Source of the DNA: Deltaproteobacteria bacterium
GTDB taxonomy: Bacteria; Desulfobacterota; Desulfobacteria; Desulfobacterales; B30-G6
DNA length: 15,333 bases
Reading direction: 5' to 3'
Assembly: GCA_003647375.1 (NCBI GenBank)
Contig: QMMS01000079.1
Span: 1 to 15,333, forward strand
The position numbers and the translations under genes were made by a program. Each line of letters starts with the position of its first letter. Positions within the stretch are counted from its first letter, which is position 1. This document shows positions 7,668 through 14,406 of the stretch, in pieces. The notes beneath the pieces are model-generated. The model did not search any database and had not been told where the DNA came from. It worked only from the letters and a program-made list of their open reading frames with translations.

Positions 7668-7798
7668 TTATATTCCTTTCAAGCGCTTAATATAGGCAAA
7701 ACAATAACATTTTTGAGCCCAAAGTCAATTTGCAAGGATAGACCACCAGTTTATTCCTTTAATAAATTTGTCATATATTCAATTCCATTTTATCCGTG

Positions 7799-9013
7799 TT
7801 ACGGTTTGCACTGGATACGTTTTAAGAAAAAAATACTTGAAAAAATGACGGGCGATGCAAATATGAAAACAGTGCTAAAAGTATATCTTTCTATCAACAT
7901 GCCGGCAATCAACGGAAAGATTGCCGTTGTCAGGCTGAGGGTTCCGCTGATGCCGGCATAAATGGCACGGTTGTCGTTGGTTGTGATTTCCAGCAGAATA
8001 CCCTCGATCGATATTTTGCCGGCCGAAATCACAAATCCCGAGAAAAAAAATATCCACTGAAAAAAATCAATACTCGTGCGGGAGAGGACCAGTGCCAGAA
8101 GCGGTAATAAGCCTCCCATAAGCGCATAGCAAAAGGATATCCCCTTGAATTTATATCTGTTGGCAATTTTTTTCCATATGATGGTTGAAAGGGCCATACC
8201 GACAAATTGCAGTAGCAGATAGTTGCCGATCTGGTGACCCGACAAACCAAAACGGGCTTTTGAAAGGGCAATGTAAAAGGGAATGACGGTGAGACCCAGG
8301 CTGGATGCGTTGATGAGTAATATATAGTTTGAAAGGTTTTTATCGTTTTTGAGCACGTGTGGTATTGCTTTAAGTACCTTAAGCATCCGGGATAAAGGAC
8401 TGACCTTCCCCGGCGCCTCTCGAATCGCCCAAAAGCCCCCAGTGGCAATGAATAACAGGGCGGCGGCGATAATGAAAATAACCATGTAATTTTTAGGGTA
8501 GGGCAGGGCAATGACAAGATGGCGGACGACGAGGGCGGAACTCAGCATGGCCACGGAAGCGATGGCCTGCTTTGAAATGAGAAAGCGCCTCCTCTCAGAT
8601 TTCGGAAGGGCCTTACCTAATATGTCGGTGTAAGAAATACCCGCAAAAGCGCCACTGGTCGCAAACAGCCCCACCAGGAGAAACACGGTGAACATCAGTA
8701 TAGAGGGATCGCTTTTTTCGGCAATGGCCAGGGTATACCCCATTCCGGCTAAGGAAAGAACGCGCAGGTAAATGCCCATCAGTAAAAAAGGCTTCTTGCG
8801 GGTTCTGCCTGCCAGAAACCCGGCGAACAATAACTGGGTTACCAATGGCAACCCGACAGCAATGCCGGTAAGCATACCCACATGAAAACTTGAACCACCG
8901 ATCTTCAATACCAGAGAAGAAAATACCGTATTTACGTCAATAAAGGTGGTAACAAAAGCCAGGAAAAGGGCATGCCAGAGAAAAGCGATGAAATTGTGTC
9001 TGGAATTGTTCAC
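7799..9013 (-). CDS. MFS transporter
   Basis: A polytopic inner-membrane carrier of about 404 residues with some twelve hydrophobic segments, the usual length for the major facilitator superfamily. The loop between helices 2 and 3, GFLAGRTRKKPFLLMG, is a recognisable motif A (GxLaDrxGrk), with Gly in place of the usual Asp. The substrate cannot be read from the sequence. Start choice: the longest frame begins with ATG at 9082 but would overlap trxB by 68 bases, and its upstream AGGAG lies directly against the ATG inside trxB coding sequence. The GTG at 9013, one base after the trxB stop (9015-9017), fits translational coupling and leaves a short charged N-terminus (VNNSRHN) before the first helix. 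I prefer GTG. A role in efflux or uptake linked to the redox genes around it is inference. Confidence 0.8.
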   Translation of the reverse strand: MNNSRHNFIAFLWHALFLAFVTTFIDVNTVFSSLVLKIGGSSFHVGMLTGIAVGLPLVTQLLFAGFLAGRTRKKPFLLMGIYLRVLSLAGMGYTLAIAEKSDPSILMFTVFLLVGLFATSGAFAGISYTDILGKALPKSERRRFLISKQAIASVAMLSSALVVRHLVIALPYPKNYMVIFIIAAALLFIATGGFWAIREAPGKVSPLSRMLKVLKAIPHVLKNDKNLSNYILLINASSLGLTVIPFYIALSKARFGLSGHQIGNYLLLQFVGMALSTIIWKKIANRYKFKGISFCYALMGGLLPLLALVLSRTSIDFFQWIFFFSGFVISAGKISIEGILLEITTNDNRAIYAGISGTLSLTTAIFPLIAGMLIERYTFSTVFIFASPVIFSSIFFLKRIQCKP

Positions 9014-9014
9014 A

Positions 9015-9956
9015 TCAACAATGATCTTTTTCAGTAATGGATTCGATATATCTTTCTGCCGAGATGGCGGCAACAGCGGCATCTCCTACGGCCGTGGCCA
9101 CCTGCCTTAGAGGCGTATGGCGTACATCGCCAGCCGCAAATATACCGGGTACGGAGGTTTCCATGTTCTCATCGGTCATTAGAAATCCGGATTCGTCTAC
9201 CGTCATGCCATTGTTTAAAAAAGCCGTATTCGGATTGATACCAATCCATACAAAACACCCGTCAGCTGGAAGTGTTGATGCCTCTTGTGTCTTCACATTT
9301 TTCAACGTAATATTTTCAACATTAAAAAACCCGTCGATTTTGGTCGGTATGTGATTCCAAAGAATCTCGATTTTATCGTTACAAAACACCCTTTCCTGAA
9401 GAATTTTGGTTGCCCTTAACTGATCCCGTCGATGAACGAGGTAGACTTTCTTGGCAAACTTGGTGAGATACAGGCTTTCCTGAACAGCTGTGTCGCCCCC
9501 GCCAACAGCAACCACAACGCGATCTTTATAAAAAGGCGCATCGCATGTTGCACAAGAGGATATGCCTTTTCCGTAAAAGCGTTCTTCTCCAGGAATTCCC
9601 AATTTCTTAAAGGAAGCACCGGTGGCGATGATGACCGCGTAGGTGGAAATGGTTTTATTCCCCAAATGAATTTCTTTAATGGTTTTCGAATAATCGATAG
9701 ATTGCACGTCGTCAGTCGCAATTTTGAGCCCGAATTTTTTCGCCTGATCGGTCATCTGCTGAACCAGCGCATGGCCGGCGAGTCCTTCGGGGAATCCTGG
9801 ATAATTTTCAATCCAATCTGTCAATAGAATTTGTCCGCCTGGTGCGGATTTCTCAATGAGAACCGTGTTCAGCCTGGCGCGGGACGCATAGATTCCAGCT
9901 GTCAGGCCAGCTGCCCCGCCGCCGATGATAACCAGATCATAATCAGCTTTTTTCAT
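9015..9956 (-). CDS. trxB: Thioredoxin reductase
   Basis: Cytoplasmic FAD enzyme that passes electrons from NAD(P)H to thioredoxin. Counting 313 residues from the chosen ATG: FAD-binding GGGAAG at 12-17, redox-active CATC (Cys135, Cys138), second nucleotide fold VGGGDTAVQE at 151-160 with HRRDQLRA at 175-182 (the basic HRRxxxR that favours NADPH), and the C-terminal FAD motif GIFAAGDVRHTPLRQVATAVGDA at 271-293. The length is normal for low-molecular-weight TrxB. An upstream TTG at 9971 is in frame, but AAAGGTG lies about six bases before the ATG at 9956, so that start is preferred. It lies 39 bases after the carrier-USP gene, and its stop nearly touches the MFS start, indicating one operon. 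A thioredoxin gene at 13946 on the other strand is a plausible partner. Confidence 0.93.
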   Translation of the reverse strand: MKKADYDLVIIGGGAAGLTAGIYASRARLNTVLIEKSAPGGQILLTDWIENYPGFPEGLAGHALVQQMTDQAKKFGLKIATDDVQSIDYSKTIKEIHLGNKTISTYAVIIATGASFKKLGIPGEERFYGKGISSCATCDAPFYKDRVVVAVGGGDTAVQESLYLTKFAKKVYLVHRRDQLRATKILQERVFCNDKIEILWNHIPTKIDGFFNVENITLKNVKTQEASTLPADGCFVWIGINPNTAFLNNGMTVDESGFLMTDENMETSVPGIFAAGDVRHTPLRQVATAVGDAAVAAISAERYIESITEKDHC

Positions 9957-9995
9957 TTTATCACCTTTCAATTAATATTTATGCGTTTTGGAAGA

Positions 9996-11636
9996 TCAAG
10001 CAGCCTGTCTATGCGTATCGGTTTCAGCATTGCTGCGGTCATGCCATTCTTTTTTCATGTCGTAATCATGTTCCGGCAACCGAACGACCATGACAGGTCT
10101 TGAACATCTCCGGATAACCTCACCGGCGACGCTGCCGATAATGGACTGCCCTAGTTTTCCATGGCCATGGGTTCCCATGATGATAAGATCATAATTGCCT
10201 TTTCGGGCCGTAGACAAAATCTGTTTCACTGGATTGCCGATCCGAACCTGTACATTTTCTTCATTCAGAGGACATTGGGGGATTTCCCGGGTCACCCTGC
10301 GCGATGTCTCTCTGATCCGGTCGTGGATGGCCACTCTGGCCGCCTCAATCCCATTTTTATTAAGAGAGTCCCATTCTCTTTTCCCCATGTGATCGGCCAG
10401 ATTTATCCCGGTGCCAATGGATATCTCTTCAACGATATCCGGGATGACATGCAACAGTGTAACCTTGGCGCCGTATTTGTGACCGATGCTGCAGGCGTAT
10501 CGAACCGCATGGCGAGCCGTGTCTGACAGATCGGTGGCGTAGAGGATTCGTTTTATGTCGGGTACCATGGCATGGTCTTCCACGGGCAGCCGATCCGGTA
10601 TTTCTTCACTCAAAGCAAGCGCCTGGTCGGGTGCGTGTGCTTTGGTTGAAACCGCCTTTTCCATGGGTTTGCCGAATATCGTGTCAACCAGTTTGACGTA
10701 CCAGGCTGCCGATTGAATCTGGATAACATATGCCAGGGCGATGAGCAGCGCAATGGTAAACCCCTGCTTACCGAATGCCGTCATGGCAATAGCCAGTGCA
10801 ATGGACAGGTCCCGCATCACAACACCGAAAACCATGGCAATGGCATCTCCCCGGTGAAAAAAGAGTCGGCCGACAATCGACAGAAATACATAGGAAATGA
10901 GGTAAAACACCGTCAGGGGTGCCAGAATTATCAGGATGTCGCCGGGATTGGCGATAATGCTTTTGGCCTTGAGAGACATGGCCACAAAGGCAATGAGGAT
11001 TACGCCAAAGGCTGAAAAGGGAGGGAATTTGGGTTTTAGACGCTTGTTCCAGTATTGTTCACCATATTTCTTCTTCATAATCGACTGGGTGGCCAGGCCG
11101 GCGATCATCGGTAGGAACACGAAGAGTGCAATCTGTTTGAACATGTGCAGCATATTCACTTCAATAGTGGCCCCCATGAACACTTTGGTGTAGATCGGCG
11201 CTGCCAGGGCACCGATGATCAGACCGAATATAACCATTTTTATGGCCGCTTCTTTGTTGCCTCTGGCAAACCCGGCCCATGAAATGGTCATGCCCGAGGT
11301 CGGCAGAACACCAATGAGAAACAGGCCCACCGCCCAGAGCGCGTACTTTTCCGGCCCTCCTGAAAAAAAAAGTTTGCCGGTGAAATAGGCAATAATGGGG
11401 ATGAGAACGAAATTGATAATCTGGGTGGTGATCTGTAATTTATAATCCTCTCCCTTGAAGACGCTTTTCATGTTTAAAGTCGCCATCATGGGATACACCA
11501 TGATAAAGGTGACCGGAATGATAAACTGTTTAAGGGGGCCGGCATTAAAAAAGTATCCAAACCCGAGTCCCAATGTCATGGAAATCGGGATAGCCCATAC
11601 GAGATTCTTCTGTAAAATCGATAAAACTTTGAACAT
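9996..11636 (-). CDS. ACR3/bile-acid-symporter-like carrier fused to a UspA domain
   Basis: A two-part 546-residue protein. Residues 10-320 hold about ten membrane helices of the bile acid:Na+ symporter/ACR3 superfamily, including GVLPTSGMTISWAGFARGNKEAA at 109-131, a second conserved stretch MVFGVVMRDLSIALAIAMTAFG (268-289) and LAYVIQIQSAAWYVKL. Residues 361-519 are a cytoplasmic universal stress protein domain starting at RILYATDLSDTARHAVRYA and carrying the ATP-binding pattern G-2X-G-9X-G(S): Gly488, Gly491, Gly501-Ser502. True ACR3 arsenite exporters have a Cys in the helix-4 motif (APCT); here the matching region reads LPTS, so arsenite export is doubtful despite the fold. The USP domain may sense ATP or stress and gate the carrier. 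AAAGGA lies seven bases upstream of ATG. Its promoter lies inside a dyad at 11679-11715. The 3' neighbour is trxB. Confidence 0.87.
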   Translation of the reverse strand: MFKVLSILQKNLVWAIPISMTLGLGFGYFFNAGPLKQFIIPVTFIMVYPMMATLNMKSVFKGEDYKLQITTQIINFVLIPIIAYFTGKLFFSGGPEKYALWAVGLFLIGVLPTSGMTISWAGFARGNKEAAIKMVIFGLIIGALAAPIYTKVFMGATIEVNMLHMFKQIALFVFLPMIAGLATQSIMKKKYGEQYWNKRLKPKFPPFSAFGVILIAFVAMSLKAKSIIANPGDILIILAPLTVFYLISYVFLSIVGRLFFHRGDAIAMVFGVVMRDLSIALAIAMTAFGKQGFTIALLIALAYVIQIQSAAWYVKLVDTIFGKPMEKAVSTKAHAPDQALALSEEIPDRLPVEDHAMVPDIKRILYATDLSDTARHAVRYACSIGHKYGAKVTLLHVIPDIVEEISIGTGINLADHMGKREWDSLNKNGIEAARVAIHDRIRETSRRVTREIPQCPLNEENVQVRIGNPVKQILSTARKGNYDLIIMGTHGHGKLGQSIIGSVAGEVIRRCSRPVMVVRLPEHDYDMKKEWHDRSNAETDTHRQAA

Positions 11637-11678
11637 GTTCTAATCCTTTCTTTCACGGGTGATGCTATCGAAGTTATT

Positions 11679-11715
11679 TAACCCGAACATTTTATGAGAT
11701 TTTCGGGTTAGTCAA
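11679..11715 (-). promoter_or_regulatory. Promoter embedded in a 9-14-9 operator-like dyad
   Basis: On the minus strand, TTGACT (-35, 11715-11710) and TAAAAT (-10, 11694-11689) are 15 bases apart. A perfect inverted repeat TAACCCGAA / TTCGGGTTA (11710-11702 and 11687-11679) brackets the -10, one arm touching the -35 and the other lying at the expected start point. The predicted leader to the carrier-USP start at 11636 is about 45 bases. This is the usual layout of a repressor operator; the regulator is not in the window. Confidence 0.6.
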
Positions 11716-11787
11716 ATCTACCTAAAACCAGACAATTAAGATCCTATCCCCAACCCGGATAAACCGGAAAAGAAAAAGATCTTTTAA

Positions 11788-11863
11788 CACGAAAACACGA
11801 AAGGTAGAAAACACGAAAAAGACCATAAAAATTTTCGTGTTTTTCAGATTTCGTGTTTTCGTG
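11788..11863. repeat. 76-base palindrome of CACGAAAA/TTTTCGTG words
   Basis: Outer arms CACGAAAACACGAAA (11788-11802) and TTTCGTGTTTTCGTG (11849-11863) are perfect 15-base inverted copies. Inner arms AAAACACGAAAA (11808-11819) and TTTTCGTGTTTT (11832-11843) share the same centre. Every arm is built from a CACGAAAA unit. A T-rich tract follows on the plus strand. It lies in the 439-base gap between the CoADR-like and carrier genes. The rest of that gap holds the promoter above and AT-rich sequence with no gene. Confidence 0.75.
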
Positions 11864-12059
11864 ATTGTTTTTTATTTTTTTACAACAAAATACATAAATT
11901 TTACAGTTAAGGGACTAACAAGAACTATGCCAATAAGGATGAATAACTGCAGTTGTTTTGATTAATGCTTGAATATCAAGATATTATAAATAGGGATTTA
12001 GTGGCGGGGAAGTTAATCTGCCAAAAAGACACACGATTCAGATGATTTTCTAACAGAAT

Positions 12060-12079
12060 GTAACGATCGGTAACGTTAC
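12060..12079. repeat. GTAACG...CGTTAC palindrome over a stop codon
   Basis: GTAACG (12060-12065) and CGTTAC (12074-12079) form a six-base inverted repeat with an eight-base loop, overlapping the stop codon (12076-12078) of the flavoprotein gene. The internal word GGTAACGTTAC recurs at 13730-13740, beyond the other end of the same gene. Confidence 0.45.
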
Positions 12080-13425
12080 TTTAGGTTTAACTTTTTTATC
12101 AGTTGATTGGCTGTCGTCAACAATGGATCCCACGTGGGGCTGAACGGTGGTGCATATGCCAGGTCTGTCTGTGAAAAGGCTTCGACCGTCATGTGGTTGT
12201 GCAGGGCAACGGCAATGGCGTTGATGCGGTGTGCAACCCCTTCCTTGCCTACCATTTGAGTTCCCAGCAGACGACCGGTTGTCCTGTCTGCAATCATGTG
12301 GAGATAAATTGTCGATGAACCGGGATGTGCATGCGCGCGAGATCGGGACTGAATGACCACACCGACAGGATCGAACCCGGATTCCACCGCTTCCGCTTCT
12401 GTTAAACCTGTACGTGCGACTTCCAGGTCGAATACCTTGAAAACTGCTGTGCCGACGATGCCCGGTAGTTCGGTTGACTTACCGCAAACGTTGTCTGCAA
12501 CGGCCCAGCCGGCCCGGTTGGCACGCAGAGCAAGGGGGATCCACACCTTTTCCCCGTTGACGACATGATACGCATTCGCACAGTCGCCGGCAGAAAAAAT
12601 GTGGTCATCTGATGTTTGCATTCGCTTGTCGACGGCGATGGCGTTTTTCACGCCGATTTCAAGACCCGAACCCGTCGCCAATTCACTATTGGGCTTTATT
12701 CCGATGGCTACCAGGACCATATCCGCTGCAAGGGTCTGGCCCGAACAGATGAGTTTGAGCTGATTACCACTGGTTACAATTTTATCAATGCGATGCCCCG
12801 GGAAAAGCCCGATCTGGTGTTCTTCCAGCTCTTTTCTGACGATATCGGACAATTCTTGCTTCATCCACGGCAGAAAAACCGGTCCGGGTTTGACCATGTC
12901 TACATCCATGGACCGGCTGCGAAGTGCTTCCGCCATCTCCAGGCCAATATATCCCATCCCGATGATTGCCACTTTTTTAACTGGATGATCCGCAAGAAAG
13001 GATTTGATCTTTCTACCGTCATTCAAACTTTTAAGCGCCATTACACCGGGAAGATCCATTCCCGGGATGTCCGGCAGGATCGGCGATCCACCTGTGGCGA
13101 TCAACAGATTGTCATAGGGGAACTGAAATGTCTCTCCCGCGGAAGTAATGCCCGAGACGGTTTTTTGGGTCGGATCGATAGACTCGGCACAGTGTCCCGT
13201 TTTCAGGTCGATACCTTGTTTTTCCCTGAAGACATGTGCTTTTCTTACAACAAGATCATCTATGTCCCGGTCAGCCTCGGCTATGTTGTAGGGCATGCCG
13301 CATGCGCTGTAGGAGACATCGTCAGACTGCTCCAAAACCATGACCTTGATTTCCGGCATATGCCGCTTGGCTCTGCTGGCGGCACTCATGCCTGCGGCAT
13401 CTCCGCCGATGATGATAAATTTCAT
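12076..13425 (-). CDS. CoA-disulfide reductase-like FAD/NAD(P) oxidoreductase
   Basis: A 449-residue cytoplasmic flavoprotein of the single-cysteine CoADR/NADH-oxidase/persulfide-reductase group. The FAD fold is at the N-terminus (IIIGGDAAGMSAASRAKR, 4-21). The catalytic motif YSACGMPYN has Cys42, equivalent to the active-site Cys of CoA-disulfide reductases. The NAD(P) fold is VAIIGMGYIGLEMAE (152-166), and the second FAD contact is IFSAGDCA (276-283). The dimerisation domain from about 323 ends with DLAYAPPFSPTWDPL (421-435), the conserved tail with a Tyr near the partner's cysteine. There is no fused rhodanese domain, unlike Shewanella-type persulfide reductases. Substrates could be CoA disulfide, polysulfide, CoA persulfide or oxygen; the sequence does not choose. 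AGAGGAG lies close to the ATG. It is the first gene of the minus-strand series, 439 bases before the carrier-USP gene. Confidence 0.88.
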   Translation of the reverse strand: MKFIIIGGDAAGMSAASRAKRHMPEIKVMVLEQSDDVSYSACGMPYNIAEADRDIDDLVVRKAHVFREKQGIDLKTGHCAESIDPTQKTVSGITSAGETFQFPYDNLLIATGGSPILPDIPGMDLPGVMALKSLNDGRKIKSFLADHPVKKVAIIGMGYIGLEMAEALRSRSMDVDMVKPGPVFLPWMKQELSDIVRKELEEHQIGLFPGHRIDKIVTSGNQLKLICSGQTLAADMVLVAIGIKPNSELATGSGLEIGVKNAIAVDKRMQTSDDHIFSAGDCANAYHVVNGEKVWIPLALRANRAGWAVADNVCGKSTELPGIVGTAVFKVFDLEVARTGLTEAEAVESGFDPVGVVIQSRSRAHAHPGSSTIYLHMIADRTTGRLLGTQMVGKEGVAHRINAIAVALHNHMTVEAFSQTDLAYAPPFSPTWDPLLTTANQLIKKLNLK

Positions 13426-13457
13426 GGCTCCTCTCTTTATTTTACTGTTATGGTGTT

Positions 13458-13484
13458 TTTTTATCTCTATTACGTCAGTGTCAA
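13458..13484 (-). promoter_or_regulatory. Possible promoter of the CoADR-like gene
   Basis: On the minus strand a perfect TTGACA (13484-13479) is followed 15 bases later by TAAAAA (13463-13458). This would give a leader of about 25-30 bases before the ATG at 13425. The -10 is a weak match, so this is tentative. Confidence 0.3.
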
Positions 13485-13617
13485 AGCTTGTCTTACTTCA
13501 GTAATTAACTTGTTGGAACGATTTTATGAAACATAAGATTGTTGCTTATTGTCGATCACTATATATCAGCTGCGATTTTAGTAACAGTAATTTTTTTACT
13601 TTATTACCTGAGCCTAT

Positions 13618-13666
13618 CTGGATTCCGGATCTTATCCCGCAATGCGGAATTAGTCCGGAATGACGG
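13618..13666. repeat. REP-like palindrome with expanded loop
   Basis: ATTCCGGA (13622-13629) and TCCGGAAT (13654-13661) are perfect inverted arms. The element begins CTGGAT and ends ATGACGG, as does the second hairpin of the element at 5336-5397. The loop here is 24 bases rather than 5 and contains its own small hairpin, CCGC-AAT-GCGG (13637-13647). Confidence 0.55.
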
Positions 13667-13713
13667 CTTTTAGCGCTTTGCGATACTGTCGCTTATATGG
13701 CAAAAGGATTACC

Positions 13714-13741
13714 CGTTACCCTAACGCAAGGTAACGTTACC
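13714..13741. repeat. CGTTACC/GGTAACG palindromic cluster
   Basis: CGTTACC (13714-13720) and GGTAACG (13730-13736) form a seven-base inverted repeat with a nine-base loop, and GGTAACGTTACC (13730-13741) is itself a perfect 12-base palindrome. It shares GGTAACGTTAC with 12069-12079. The remaining sequence of the 13426-13945 gap is AT-rich with no supported gene. Confidence 0.45.
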
Positions 13742-13890
13742 AGCTGCTGTTGAATTGCCCCAAGAAAGATTTCCCCCTTGTTGCCATTTGTAAGATAATA
13801 AGTTGTTGATAATTATATATTGAATTTATTGAGTGAGTTATGATTCTTTGAGCTCAGTAAGACCTTCAAGATTGACGATTATTTCGATAT

Positions 13891-13906
13891 TGGCACGGAA
13901 TTTGAT
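13891..13906 (+). promoter_or_regulatory. Sigma-54-type promoter of the thioredoxin gene
   Basis: TGGCACG-GAAT-TTGAT (13891-13906), preceded by a T, matches the sigma-54 consensus TGGCACG-N4-TTGCW at every position but one: A replaces C in the -12 GC. The spacing between the GG and the -12 G is exactly 12 bases. Transcription would start near 13917, leaving a leader of about 29 bases that contains the GGGAGGA ribosome site. No good sigma-70 pair is seen at this place. Confidence 0.55.
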
Positions 13907-13945
13907 AATAGTACTCTATAAACCGAAAAGGGAGGATAGCAGATT

Positions 13946-14266
13946 ATGAAAACCAAACAACTTACAACGTCCGAAGAATTCGAAGGCGCTATCAAGAGCG
14001 GCGTGTCACTCATCGACTTCAATGCACCCTGGTGCGGCCCCTGTCGTGCGCAGGAGCCGATTATACAGCAGCTTCTGGAAGATTTTTCAGGCAGGGCTGT
14101 AATATCAGAAATAAACGTCGATGAAAATCAGGAAACAGCTGCCAAACTCGGGATCCAGAGTATTCCCACGATTGCTGTTTTCAAAGACGGAGTCGAAGTT
14201 AATCGTTTTGTCGGTCTTCAGTCGGCTCAGACGCTTTCCAAGGCCATTGAAGAACATTTGCACTAA
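13946..14266 (+). CDS. trxA: Thioredoxin
   Basis: A 106-residue single-domain thioredoxin, the general cytoplasmic disulfide reductant. The active site APWCGPCR has Cys30 and Cys33, the buried acid is Asp24 (IDFNAPWCGPC), and the cis-proline is Pro74 in QSIPTIAVF. The length and the C-terminal helix (SAQTLSKAIEEHL) are those of a normal TrxA. Compared with E. coli TrxA, Asn26 replaces Trp28 and Arg34 replaces Lys36. There is no signal peptide, so it is cytoplasmic. GGGAGGA lies about 11 bases upstream of ATG. It is preceded by a sigma-54-like site, suggesting expression under an enhancer-binding activator. The reductase gene trxB lies on the opposite strand about 4 kb away and is the likely electron donor. 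Confidence 0.94.
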   Translation: MKTKQLTTSEEFEGAIKSGVSLIDFNAPWCGPCRAQEPIIQQLLEDFSGRAVISEINVDENQETAAKLGIQSIPTIAVFKDGVEVNRFVGLQSAQTLSKAIEEHLH

Positions 14267-14267
14267 C

Positions 14268-14291
14268 CTTTTTCTGGGTTATCGGAAAAAG
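14268..14291 (+). terminator. AT-rich hairpin after thioredoxin
   Basis: CTTTTTC (14268-14274) pairs with GAAAAAG (14285-14291), and three inner pairs (two of them G-U) extend the stem around a GTTA loop. It begins one base after the thioredoxin stop. No T-run follows, so termination would be weak or partial. Confidence 0.35.
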
Positions 14292-14342
14292 AGCCATTGC
14301 ATTTATACTTCAGCGTATTAGAATACGTGGAGACGGCAATTG

Positions 14343-14396
14343 ATGAAGAGAATATTTTATATATCCTTCACTGTTATATTAACCTTTTTATTATAG
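14343..14396 (+). CDS. Possible 17-residue hydrophobic leader-like peptide
   Basis: An ATG at 14343, with GGAG about ten bases upstream, opens a 17-codon frame: MKRIFYISFTVILTFLL, then TAG. The composition is that of a single membrane-inserting peptide or a bare signal sequence: two basic residues followed by a hydrophobic run. It lies ten bases before the FmdB-type gene. It could be a small membrane protein, a leader affecting the next gene, or chance in AT-rich DNA. Confidence 0.2.
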   Translation: MKRIFYISFTVILTFLL

Positions 14397-14406
14397 GAAT
14401 ATTCAC

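Noticed and set aside
7720..7765. Sigma-54-like words (TGG...TTGC) upstream of the RACo-type gene on the minus strand
   Set aside because: Distances between GG and GC are 11 or 14, not the required 12.
9014..9082. Extended ATG start of the MFS gene within trxB
   Set aside because: It would overlap trxB by 68 bases and its AGGAG touches the ATG; GTG at 9013 beside the trxB stop fits better.
9996..11636. Annotation as an arsenite exporter (arsB/acr3)
   Set aside because: The helix-4 cysteine typical of ACR3 is missing and no ars regulator or arsenate reductase gene is nearby.
11788..11863. CRISPR array
   Set aside because: The repeated unit is short and arranged as mirrored copies without regular unique spacers.
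11637..12075. Riboswitch or small RNA in the long gap
   Set aside because: The structure present is explained by the promoter dyad and the CACGAAAA palindrome; no known riboswitch core was recognised.
12616..13536. 306-codon plus-strand frame antisense to the CoADR-like gene
   Set aside because: The minus-strand gene has all flavoprotein motifs; this frame shows no domain and arises from codon bias on the opposite strand.
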